The notes below the pieces were generated by a model that saw nothing but the letters and a program-made list of their open reading frames with translations, made no database searches and had not been told where the DNA came from. 64,000 bases of DNA from Sporosarcina sp. Marseille-Q4943. Lineage in GTDB: Bacteria > Bacillota > Bacilli > Bacillales_A > Planococcaceae. The translations under genes were made by a program, and so were the position numbers. Below, piece after piece: positions 1-7,392 of this stretch; position 1 is the first letter of the stretch; the number at the start of each line of letters is the position of its first letter. Location of the stretch: positions 124,001-188,000 of the forward strand of contig NZ_OX031157.1 in NCBI RefSeq assembly GCF_943736995.1, written 5' to 3'.

Positions 1-477
1 GAAGTGCTGGAATCCATCGTCGAGAAATTCGACATCCAAAACGGGGCACTCCATGTCGAAATGCGTCTGACGGACAATGGCTGGCGGCTGATCGAAATCA
101 ATCCGAGGATTTCTGGCGGTGCGATGAACAATATGCTGAAGGCCGCCTTCGGCTTTGACTTGGTCGAAGAAACACTAAAATTATACTTAGGGGAAAGACC
201 TTCCTTAATCCAAAAACATAAAAATTTCGTATTCACTCAGTATGTCATTATCGATAGTAAAGGGATTTTGGAAAAAGTGACAGGCAAGAATAGGGCGAGA
301 AAATTGCCTGGTGTCGTGGAAGTCTATGTCAAGCCGAAAAAAGGGACGCAGCTAATGCCGCCACTGTCGATGGGACATCGGTACGCATATGTCATCGCCC
401 AAGGCAGTACGTTGGGAATTGCAAAGTCGTTGGCCAAAAAGGCAGCGAAAGAAATCCAATTTCACTTGAAACAATAA
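1..477 (+). CDS. ATP-grasp ligase, C-terminal part (gene enters from left edge)
   Basis: The open frame runs in from the window edge, so only the last 158 codons are seen. It has the second half of an ATP-grasp fold: an HVEMR segment followed by EINPRISGG, which carry the metal-binding Glu and Asn, then a C-terminal subdomain with the MPPLSMGHRY segment. Family members join a carboxylate to an amine with ATP, as in the BacD-like L-amino acid ligases and carbamoyl-phosphate-synthase-like enzymes. It is clearly paralogous to the ATP-grasp gene at 3230-4426 and converges on that operon, sharing a terminator with it. The substrate is unknown. Confidence 0.85.
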   Translation, partial: EVLESIVEKFDIQNGALHVEMRLTDNGWRLIEINPRISGGAMNNMLKAAFGFDLVEETLKLYLGERPSLIQKHKNFVFTQYVIIDSKGILEKVTGKNRARKLPGVVEVYVKPKKGTQLMPPLSMGHRYAYVIAQGSTLGIAKSLAKKAAKEIQFHLKQ

Positions 478-513
478 ATAAGAGGACTCCCGCATAATGG
501 AGTCCTCTTATTT
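476..513. terminator. Bidirectional terminator between convergent ATP-grasp genes
   Basis: A perfect 15-bp inverted repeat (arms 476-490 and 499-513) has an 8-nt loop. Its outer base pairs are A/T, giving T-runs on both strands. It lies between the stop codons of the rightward ATP-grasp gene and the leftward fusion gene. Confidence 0.9.
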
Positions 514-515
514 GT

Positions 516-2681
516 TCAACTATAGTTTTGATCAATGAACTTGACCGTTTCGAACATGTTTGTTTTGCTAGCTCCTTTAATAAGGATCGTATCGTCTTTA
601 CGAATCAGTGTTGACAGTAATGCATGCAGTTTCTCCCGATCCGTGAAATGGTGGATTTTATCCGCAGCCATTCCTTTTTTTAATGCTTGCGCGCCGATTT
701 CCTCTGTACGAAAACCGTATGTGATCAACAGATCAATTCCCTGCTGTTGAACGTAGTCCCCGACTTTACGGTATTCATTTTCTCGCAATTCTCCAAGCTC
801 CCTCATTTGTCCTATAACAACGATTTTACGGTGCTTTGCAAGATTTACAAGGACATCGATTGCTGCACGTACCCCTTCCGGATGCGAGTGGACAGTATCG
901 TCAATGAGTGTAATATTGTCCTTGCAATTATAGATTGTCAATCGACGCGGCGGTTTTTTGAAGAGAAGCCCCGTCTTGATTTCCATCGGTGAGAACCCTA
1001 GCTGGTCGGCGATTGCAATTGCCGACAATGCGTTATACACATGATGCTCCCCAAAAATCGGAATGAACAGTTCAATTTCCTCATTTTGAAGCTTTATTTT
1101 AAAACTCATGCCCTGATCCGTGTACTGCACGTCGTAAGCACGATAATCCGCTGGTTTTTGAATGCCGATTGTAATTGTTTTCCCTTTGAAATTCTGTGTT
1201 TCTAAAAATCGGGAATTATCATTATCGCGATTGAGGCAAAGCACTCCATACTGATCCATCCCATGAATCAATTCTGACTTTGCTTTCGCAACCCCTCTCG
1301 GATCGCCGTTGAAGTTTCCGACATGGGCCAATCCGACATTCGTAACTATCGACATATTTGGCTTGATAATTCGGCAATGTTCAGTGATGACACCTGGATA
1401 AGCCATTCCATATTCAAGGACAACCGCCTGATGGGATGAATTAATCTCAGCTGCATGCTTTTTCGTATGTTCCGTCGTATTCCAATAGTCCTTCGACTCG
1501 AAGATATTCCATTTCTTTGATAGGATGGAAGAAAGAAAAGCTTTTGTTGTCGTTTTACCGGCGCTTCCTGTAATGGCGATGATTGGCGTTTCTTGCTTTT
1601 CTGCAGACCTTTTTCGCTTTGCTTCCTTAATTTTCAGTTGGATTGCATTTTGATTTTTCGCTACGTAAGTGGCATACTTGATCGTATTTTTAACAACATC
1701 CAATTCCAAGTAAAATGCCGGAGGACAGCCTGGGCGCCAGTTCACTTCATAGATCCATAGCTTCCGTTGTCCGTCCATTCCGACGTCAACTCCAATTTCA
1801 TCAATCACTTCACCGAATTTCTCCATTTGCAGTTCATCCAAATGCTTGGCTAGCGACAATGAAAAGAACTCGAGTTTCTTCCGGATGTTGAATGCCTCAT
1901 CCTTGAACTCTTGTTCCAAAAACGGATCTAAATAGTTCGTATAGCCTCCACTATTGATATTCGCTATAATGGATCCTTGCGGTGCGATCCGTGGGTAAAT
2001 TGTCGTAATGACCCACTCGCCATCCCCATTTTTTTGAACGTGCAGTCTGAAATCGAAAACTTGCCCTGTCTTCGTTACTGATTGTATATATGGCTGGACG
2101 ATGAAAGTCTCTTTCGATAGTTTCTGTTTAATAAAGGCATTTAATTGGGAGCTTCCATATATTCTGTTCGTCCCTTCCCCTTTCACTGAAAAACGTCCAC
2201 CTTCTTGCACAATAAAAAAAATCCCTTTTCCTTTACGGCCGTCAATCGGTTTGAAGACCACTTTCTCAAATGCTGAAAGGAATTTGAAGAAATGATCCGC
2301 ATTCTTTACGACTTCAGTAGGTATCAAATAACTCGCAAAATCTTTTGCTTCTTTCAATCGACGGTTCACACTCCATTTATTGCCGATTGAATATGTCGTA
2401 AAAGGGATATCTTTTTTCAACTTCTCGATTGTCTCCTTAGATTTTGCTAGCTTTTCTGGGCTACCAGCATTATAGATGACATTTGGAAAGGGCATGATTT
2501 TCGTCTTCCATTCCCCTTTTTCGTACACTTGTCCCTTGATTGTACGATTCAAAAAATTCACATCTCCAGGCGCAAAATAGAAAAACTTCGCCCCTTCAGC
2601 TTGCGCGACAGCCGCAAATACATAAGCTTTCATGACAGTGTCCGGATCTTTCCGATGATGCAACATTCCTATGATCGTCAT
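516..2681 (-). CDS. YheC/YheD-type ATP-grasp fused to a Mur ligase (cyanophycin-synthetase-like layout)
   Basis: A two-domain enzyme of about 721 residues. Residues 1 to about 350 resemble the YheC/YheD spore-coat-associated ATP-grasp family: FKPIDGRKGKG near 145 binds nucleotide and EVNWRPG near 315 fits the metal site. Residues about 365-721 are a MurF-like Mur ligase: P-loop GSAGKTTT near 373, a central NVGLAHVGNF segment, and IDDTVHSHPEG near 595 where MurF has an Asn-Pro-containing motif. ATP-grasp plus Mur ligase is the layout of cyanophycin synthetase, which builds a peptide polymer from amino acids. I start at the third codon because AAAGGAG sits 7 nt before that ATG. It is last in a leftward operon with an ATP-grasp gene and a CotZ-type gene. 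Ligase activity is well supported by the family; the product is unknown. Confidence 0.88.
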   Translation of the reverse strand: MTIIGMLHHRKDPDTVMKAYVFAAVAQAEGAKFFYFAPGDVNFLNRTIKGQVYEKGEWKTKIMPFPNVIYNAGSPEKLAKSKETIEKLKKDIPFTTYSIGNKWSVNRRLKEAKDFASYLIPTEVVKNADHFFKFLSAFEKVVFKPIDGRKGKGIFFIVQEGGRFSVKGEGTNRIYGSSQLNAFIKQKLSKETFIVQPYIQSVTKTGQVFDFRLHVQKNGDGEWVITTIYPRIAPQGSIIANINSGGYTNYLDPFLEQEFKDEAFNIRKKLEFFSLSLAKHLDELQMEKFGEVIDEIGVDVGMDGQRKLWIYEVNWRPGCPPAFYLELDVVKNTIKYATYVAKNQNAIQLKIKEAKRKRSAEKQETPIIAITGSAGKTTTKAFLSSILSKKWNIFESKDYWNTTEHTKKHAAEINSSHQAVVLEYGMAYPGVITEHCRIIKPNMSIVTNVGLAHVGNFNGDPRGVAKAKSELIHGMDQYGVLCLNRDNDNSRFLETQNFKGKTITIGIQKPADYRAYDVQYTDQGMSFKIKLQNEEIELFIPIFGEHHVYNALSAIAIADQLGFSPMEIKTGLLFKKPPRRLTIYNCKDNITLIDDTVHSHPEGVRAAIDVLVNLAKHRKIVVIGQMRELGELRENEYRKVGDYVQQQGIDLLITYGFRTEEIGAQALKKGMAADKIHHFTDREKLHALLSTLIRKDDTILIKGASKTNMFETVKFIDQNYS

Positions 2682-2784
2682 GAACATTCTCCTTTACTCT
2701 TTTTGAGGTTCTCTCTAGTACATTCATTCGAACTTGGAGTAATAAGGACAAGAGTTTACAAGCAGGAGATTTAGTTTTCCTTCT

Positions 2785-3195
2785 CTATGTTTTCGACTCG
2801 ATGATTGGCAATGGACGGCTGACAAGTTCGTGTGGAACTGGATTGATTGCTGAAAAGCTGCAAAGTTTTACGAGGATACGATGGGGAGTCTTCTTTAAAG
2901 CGTAAAGGTCTTGATCAGTAAGAGCCGGGTGCCCTTTCAAATTGACGGGCTGAAGCAAGGATAATTGCGCAAAGCAGCTTCCCTCATCTATTTTCTCCAA
3001 TCTGAAATAAGGAGTGGAATATCCATTGATAATAGCGTTAAAAGGAGCGGAATGCTTTGCAGTTTGCAGCATGAAGGGGATTGTGTCCATTGAATCGGCC
3101 ATTTGAATGAAACGCAATTCTTTTCCAAACTCCGCAAGCAATTGCTGCTCCTTCCATAATTCTTTCATCTCTTCGCATAGTCGACACATTTTCAT
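2785..3195 (-). CDS. CotY/CotZ-family spore coat protein
   Basis: 136 residues. The spacing of DTIPF, YFRLEK, SCFAQLSLLQPV, LKKT and LCSFSAI follows B. subtilis CotY and CotZ (DTxPF, FRVEK, SCATLSxL, LEKT, CFCAI). Those proteins form the outer crust of the spore and cross-link through cysteines; this one has only four Cys (4, 7, the SCF and LCS sites) and lacks the usual His-rich tail. The ATG at 3195 is chosen because GGGAGGGG lies just upstream; an earlier in-frame ATG at 3228 has no such site. It lies 34 bp after the ATP-grasp gene and before the YheC/D-Mur gene, which ties the ligases to the spore surface. Confidence 0.82.
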   Translation of the reverse strand: MKMCRLCEEMKELWKEQQLLAEFGKELRFIQMADSMDTIPFMLQTAKHSAPFNAIINGYSTPYFRLEKIDEGSCFAQLSLLQPVNLKGHPALTDQDLYALKKTPHRILVKLCSFSAINPVPHELVSRPLPIIESKT

Positions 3196-3229
3196 TGCTT
3201 CCCCTCCCTTATTATTATGTTCCTTCACG

Positions 3230-4426
3230 TTACAACGGCTCGATGTAAAACTTTATCAATCTGGCGGCATTTTCCGCCCGTTCCTTTGCCTCTTCCGTTG
3301 ACTCTCCGACAGCCATCACATATCCGTACCGATGCCCCATCGATAGTGGCGGCATCATTATCGTACCGATCGAAGGCTTCACGAAGACGTCCGCTACTCC
3401 TGGACAATTCGCAGCCTCTTCGACTCCTTCTATCTCCAATAAATAACCAGTGCTACTGATCGTAATATAAGAGGTATGGACGCACTGCTGTTTCTTTCTG
3501 ATTAAGTCAGGCTCTTCACCGAGATAGAGCTTGATCGTCTCTTGGACGAGATTGATGCCGAAAGCCTCTTCAATCATTCGATTCATCGCTCCGCCGGAAA
3601 TGCGAGGGTTCATTTCAATCAACTTCCACCCATTTGGGGAAAGGCGCATTTCGATATGGCAAGCACCGTTTTGAAGGCCCATTTCGTTTATGATTGAAGT
3701 GACGGTTTTCCATAAACTCCTGTAGATTTCTTCATCTATTTCCATGACCACATCATAGGCAGTTACAATGAACGTGTAATCTTGTGTGATTTCCTGCTGG
3801 ATGACCGCCACGATAATCGGTATACCTTCTATGACAACGACTTCAATAACATATTGGGGGCCTTCTATGAATTCTTCTACGATAAATTGCTTTCCCGGCT
3901 TTCGTTTCGCCAGTTTCTGTACGTTGTTTTCAAATTCTATTTCATTTTCAATATAATAGATATCCTTGGATCCGTTCGAAACCGTTTTCTTCATAATGAA
4001 AGGAAATTTAATATTGGATGGTTTTAATGGCTCTATAGGAATTAATTCAAAGAGGCATGTTGCCCGATTGTTTTCCAATGTAAGACGAGTCGCCATTTTA
4101 TCTTCCATGAGCTGTAATGCTTTAAAAGAAATGGAGGATCCGCAAAATTCATTGGAGAGTTCTGCCGCCATGGAGACATACGGATCGACAAAACTGATAA
4201 TCACTTTAATGTCATAACCTGATTGTATTAATTGGACGATTTTTTCCCGGACAATTCCTTTTTCCAAAGAGTCCATAAGGATAATTTGAGCAGTACCCGG
4301 CCGCCTTCGCAAAATTTCTTTTCGATTCGTCATTAAAATGGCAGCATAGCCTAACCGGCTAGCAGCCGCTAATGCTTCAATGCTCGATCCTGTCGTAGAT
4401 GATCCGATAAACACAATTGCCCTCAT
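3230..4426 (-). CDS. ATP-grasp carboxylate-amine ligase
   Basis: 398 residues. The N-terminal 100 residues look like a Rossmann-type preATP-grasp domain (IVFIGSSTTGSS). The ATP-grasp core follows, with FPFIMKK near 141 as the nucleotide-binding lysine strand, EEFIEGPQYVIE near 184 and the metal-site pair HIEMR (257) and EMNPRISGG (271). The C-terminal subdomain carries MPPLSMGHRYGYV. This resembles BacD-type L-amino acid ligases. GGATGGAG precedes the ATG. It is first in a leftward operon with the CotZ-type and YheC/D-Mur genes and is a close paralogue of the partial gene at 1-477. Expected product: an amide or peptide bond made with ATP, substrates unknown. Confidence 0.87.
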   Translation of the reverse strand: MRAIVFIGSSTTGSSIEALAAASRLGYAAILMTNRKEILRRRPGTAQIILMDSLEKGIVREKIVQLIQSGYDIKVIISFVDPYVSMAAELSNEFCGSSISFKALQLMEDKMATRLTLENNRATCLFELIPIEPLKPSNIKFPFIMKKTVSNGSKDIYYIENEIEFENNVQKLAKRKPGKQFIVEEFIEGPQYVIEVVVIEGIPIIVAVIQQEITQDYTFIVTAYDVVMEIDEEIYRSLWKTVTSIINEMGLQNGACHIEMRLSPNGWKLIEMNPRISGGAMNRMIEEAFGINLVQETIKLYLGEEPDLIRKKQQCVHTSYITISSTGYLLEIEGVEEAANCPGVADVFVKPSIGTIMMPPLSMGHRYGYVMAVGESTEEAKERAENAARLIKFYIEPL

Positions 4427-4501
4427 TTCTCCATCCTTTCATGAAGACAATCCTCTTCTTTCATTTGTATGCGAATGGACCATCTTGCTTTAGGCAAATA
4501 A

Positions 4502-4532
4502 AATAAGCATGAAGGGTTATCCCTCATGCTTA
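4502..4532 (-). terminator. Terminator of yneP-yneQ, overlapping the yneQ stop
   Basis: The hairpin AAGCATGAGGG/CCCTTCATGCTT spans the yneQ stop codon (4517-4519) and is followed on the minus strand by TATTTTATTTG. The last codons of yneQ form one arm. Confidence 0.8.
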
Positions 4533-4834
4533 CTCAATAAGTTGAATCGATTCACTTGTTCTATTAATCCGGCGTCCAGCAATACTCGTAACTCTGTCTT
4601 ACCGAAAAGGTCGAAATGAGGGTAATCTTCACGGTGGTCGATCCATTCAGGTTTTAACCCGTATCTTTTTCCCCATTCGATTAACTTAGCAAGATCTGCA
4701 CAACCCGCCTTCGTGACGGTTTTACAGTCCGGAAAACGATCATCGAGCCAGTAGTGTGTAAGAAAAGCGATTTCCCCGGCACGGACAGCTTCTTTCCACG
4801 CTTTCAATTCCGAACGATTGATGCCGAAAGCCAT
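4517..4834 (-). CDS. yneQ: YneQ-like conserved hypothetical protein
   Basis: 105 residues, soluble, no signal peptide or membrane segment. The segments MAFGINRSELKAWK, FLTHYWLDDRFP and KPEWIDHREDYPHFDLFG are typical of the B. subtilis YneQ family, whose role is unknown. The start ATG shares one base with the TGA of the upstream thioesterase gene (TGATG), so the two are probably translationally coupled. B. subtilis has the same yneP-yneQ pairing. The function cannot be deduced beyond this association. Confidence 0.8.
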   Translation of the reverse strand: MAFGINRSELKAWKEAVRAGEIAFLTHYWLDDRFPDCKTVTKAGCADLAKLIEWGKRYGLKPEWIDHREDYPHFDLFGKTELRVLLDAGLIEQVNRFNLLSKHEG

Positions 4835-5259
4835 CAGTCAGCCACCCGGCAAATTTCTAAGTACTTCGCGTCCCATTCTGGATCGATTTTCCGTAATGAA
4901 ACCGGTCTAAAGCTGTCTCTTTTCACTAAAATATGTTCAGAAGTAGCGGTTGCCGCAACCGTCCCGTCTTCATGTAGGATTTCGTAGCCGTACACTGTCC
5001 GAAGTTTCCCATGGGACTCGACCCATGTCCGTACAGTCGCTATCTGTCCGTATCTCATGGCCGCCTTATATTGAATCGACAGGTCAATAACAGGGGAAAG
5101 ATATCCTTCCGCCTCGAGACCAGCGTATGTAAAGCCGAGATCCTGAATTAGGCTCGTTCTGCCAATTTCCATCCATACTAAGTAATTGGCATGATAGACG
5201 ACACCCATTTGGTCCGTCTCCGCATACCGGATTTCCACTTCTTTTTCACTGACAAACAC
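4834..5259 (-). CDS. yneP: Acyl-CoA thioesterase, YneP/YbgC 4HBT type
   Basis: 141 residues with a single hot-dog fold. Near the N-terminus RYAETDQMGVVYHANYLVWME carries the catalytic Asp and the YHANYLVW helix of the 4HBT/YbgC family, which hydrolyses acyl-CoA thioesters in the cytoplasm. A GTG at 5259 is the likely start, because AGAGGTG lies 6 nt upstream; the in-frame GTG at 5268 lies inside that ribosome-binding site. It is followed directly by yneQ. The natural acyl substrate is not known. Confidence 0.88.
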   Translation of the reverse strand: MFVSEKEVEIRYAETDQMGVVYHANYLVWMEIGRTSLIQDLGFTYAGLEAEGYLSPVIDLSIQYKAAMRYGQIATVRTWVESHGKLRTVYGYEILHEDGTVAATATSEHILVKRDSFRPVSLRKIDPEWDAKYLEICRVAD

Positions 5260-5368
5260 TAATATCACCTCTGTTGTCCATTATACAAAAGAGGGAGGAA
5301 TATTGCTGTTTGTGTAACTTGTTATGGATAGTTTTAATAATGTTGATTCATTTTCAGTGCCTGTTTAG

Positions 5369-6511
5369 TTATTTCGTTATATACAGTGGTCTTATATCCT
5401 TTACTTGAGCTTTTCCGGGATTTGAACCTGTAATGGTTCCCTTTATAATTGCTTCAATTTTATCGCCAATCTTGAACTCATCGGTTTGAACGCCTTCCAA
5501 GCTGATGAAGTTAAAAGCGTATGAATCAAGGCCGGTATGTTGTATTTCATCTTTGAGCCATTCGTACTGCAAGATATTCAAATCTTCTCCAATTAACAAC
5601 GTGTCATCTTTCTCTTGAAGTATATACCCTTGGATGACAGTTTCGGGATTTTCAGTTTGCTCCATTTCAGATTGCACAATTATATATTCAGCGATGTCGG
5701 TAAATTTCAAACCGTCTGGACCTTGATCGCAGCTAGACCAATGGTATTCACGATTCCCGCCGTTAATATATACTTTTAGATAATAGTCCTTGGACTCTGC
5801 TGACTGACATGTATTCTTTAAATCAAGATCACCTAAATAATTTGCAACGACTAACCGTTTAAAGATTTCTTGTTTCACTTGTGTGGATAGTTGAAAATCT
5901 CTAATTGCCCTTGTTTCTTTTGAGTTAATGACTTTTGTAACTTCTTTTGTTTTCGTATTCACTTCATTTTCCAGTTGATCTCCAAACTTTAATTCTAATT
6001 CGAAGAGATCTTGTCGCCCCAAATTATATTCTACAACCAAAATCTCTATCATACCGAAAAAGCCGTCTGAGCATCCTGTGGCGATATAGCTAGTATTCGT
6101 GGGATTGACTTCCTCCAACAAATCGCTGCATGTAACAGTCGTTATTTCACCACTTCCGAAGTTGTCACGTGTTGAATCATAGGTCACTTTTACAGTATCT
6201 TCTTTATAATTCAGGTCTGTAACGATTGGATCCCCTTCAATTGTGTAGTGGACAATTCGTAATTCAGATGAAATGCCATTCTGCAAATTACTATAGAAGT
6301 TCTTCATTTTCTCCAACCCATCAATGCTACCGTGTGTATTTACGACATCCACATTGTCAACACTTTGCACAGTCGGTTTGTCACTATCTATACTTGTTGT
6401 GTGGGATTCTTCGTTATCATTCCGATTTTTTTCTTCCCCAGTTGTATTACAGGCAGTTAAGATGAAAAGAAATGTCAGTAGCAAAATTGTGCAGCCCATT
6501 TTCTTCCTCAT
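5369..6511 (-). CDS. Lipoprotein with DUF4362-like and DUF3221-like domains
   Basis: 380 residues. A signal peptide ends in the lipobox LTAC (Cys21), then comes a polar Asn/Glu-rich linker. Residues about 55-165, starting DVVNTHGSIDGLEKMK, look like DUF4362. The last 95 residues, from VIQGYILQEKDDTLLIG to the GDKIEAIIKGTI strand, look like the OB-like DUF3221. Both domains are known mainly from Bacillales lipoproteins of unknown role. The protein should be anchored on the outer face of the membrane. It lies 30 bp after the DUF2441 gene in the same direction, so they are probably co-transcribed. Both are more AT-rich than the flanking core genes. Confidence 0.8.
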   Translation of the reverse strand: MRKKMGCTILLLTFLFILTACNTTGEEKNRNDNEESHTTSIDSDKPTVQSVDNVDVVNTHGSIDGLEKMKNFYSNLQNGISSELRIVHYTIEGDPIVTDLNYKEDTVKVTYDSTRDNFGSGEITTVTCSDLLEEVNPTNTSYIATGCSDGFFGMIEILVVEYNLGRQDLFELELKFGDQLENEVNTKTKEVTKVINSKETRAIRDFQLSTQVKQEIFKRLVVANYLGDLDLKNTCQSAESKDYYLKVYINGGNREYHWSSCDQGPDGLKFTDIAEYIIVQSEMEQTENPETVIQGYILQEKDDTLLIGEDLNILQYEWLKDEIQHTGLDSYAFNFISLEGVQTDEFKIGDKIEAIIKGTITGSNPGKAQVKDIRPLYITK

Positions 6512-6541
6512 GTTTTCACGTCCAATCTAAGCATTCCTAGA

Positions 6542-7144
6542 TTACGGTTTGGATTCTGCAAAATCATCAATGATTTCTGCAACCTCAATTTCCCCATTAA
6601 CCAAAAGCTCAGGAAGCTCATTTTTCACATTACCCTTCCAATACTCTTTCGCTTGAGCAATTTTTTGAGCGAAAGGGATTCCATCTTCTTTTGGCAGAAG
6701 GTTGGCATCTCCTTCAAAGCAATTTCCTTTCACTCGCAATTTAACAATCTGTAAAACCTTTCGATTATAGGAGTCAAACAATTGTTTCCACTTTAATGCA
6801 TCTTCATATGTTTTTGCTGCGTATAAGCACGATAATCTGGAAGGATGATCAGGATACTCCTGTAATCTGACCATTTCAGTTATTACTTCTCGAATGGCTC
6901 TGATTGTTTGACCCATATACTTGCTAACTACTTCGGTATCTTCTTTATTCAAATTTAAGCCATTATTCGTATAATGGTCTTGAATAATCTGTAAAGAGTC
7001 ATCTCCTTTAGAATTCACTAGTTCTTTTACAAAAAAGAAGCGATACAATGTGTTTTGTTGATCATCGTCAAAATTGATTATCTGTCCAAGTGTCATTTTC
7101 TTATTGGTGACGATATGGTATGCGAACAGTTCATTATCTCTCAT
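6542..7144 (-). CDS. DUF2441-like protein
   Basis: About 200 residues, soluble. The N-terminal block [19 protein letters not shown] followed by NTLYRFFF matches the DUF2441 family, whose biochemical role is unknown to me. The rest is helical, with [16 protein letters not shown] and a C-terminal acidic region. I prefer the ATG at 7144; an upstream ATG at 7183 would read through the overlapping small frame 7134-7262. The two frames overlap by 11 bp, which suggests coupling or a disrupted longer gene. A lipoprotein gene follows 30 bp downstream. Confidence 0.65.
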   Translation of the reverse strand: MRDNELFAYHIVTNKKMTLGQIINFDDDQQNTLYRFFFVKELVNSKGDDSLQIIQDHYTNNGLNLNKEDTEVVSKYMGQTIRAIREVITEMVRLQEYPDHPSRLSCLYAAKTYEDALKWKQLFDSYNRKVLQIVKLRVKGNCFEGDANLLPKEDGIPFAQKIAQAKEYWKGNVKNELPELLVNGEIEVAEIIDDFAESKP

Positions 7145-7262
7145 CTTTCGCCCCTGACTGCCACGATACAGTAACACCATCAATATTCTTTAACTTACTT
7201 CTTACCAATGACTCGAATTCTTCCTCTTCCTCAAAAATTCGCGTCGTGTCGATAATACTCAT
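7134..7262 (-). CDS. Small acidic ORF overlapping the DUF2441 gene
   Basis: A 42-codon frame starts at an ATG preceded by GGGGGG and ends inside the start of the DUF2441 gene. It has a run of five Glu ([11 protein letters not shown]) and ends [10 protein letters not shown] perfect TATAAT lies upstream at about 7293-7298, without a good -35. It may be a short partner protein, or the N-terminal remnant of a longer protein cut by a frameshift. I do not recognise it. Confidence 0.45.
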   Translation of the reverse strand: MSIIDTTRIFEEEEEFESLVRSKLKNIDGVTVSWQSGAKDER

Positions 7263-7331
7263 AACAAAGCCCCCCGCATTTCTATATTTTCTTAATTATA
7301 ACTCTATTACTTTTGAAAAGAAATAAAGAAA

Positions 7332-7358
7332 GGACTAAGCGGTTTGTTCGCTTAGCCC
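7332..7358 (-). terminator. Terminator of the short thrS gene
   Basis: The 10-bp stem GGGCTAAGCG/CGCTTAGTCC (one G.T pair) has a 7-nt loop and is followed on the minus strand by TTTCTTTATTTCTTTT. It lies 35 bp after the ThrRS stop codon. Confidence 0.88.
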
Positions 7359-7392
7359 TTGTTCACTTCAACTACTTTGCAGCAGAGTACGG

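Noticed and set aside
4427..4500. Sigma-E-like promoter (CATACAAA) ahead of the ATP-grasp operon
   Set aside because: The -10 lacks the final T and no fitting -35 is present at the right distance; too weak to call although a spore promoter is expected.
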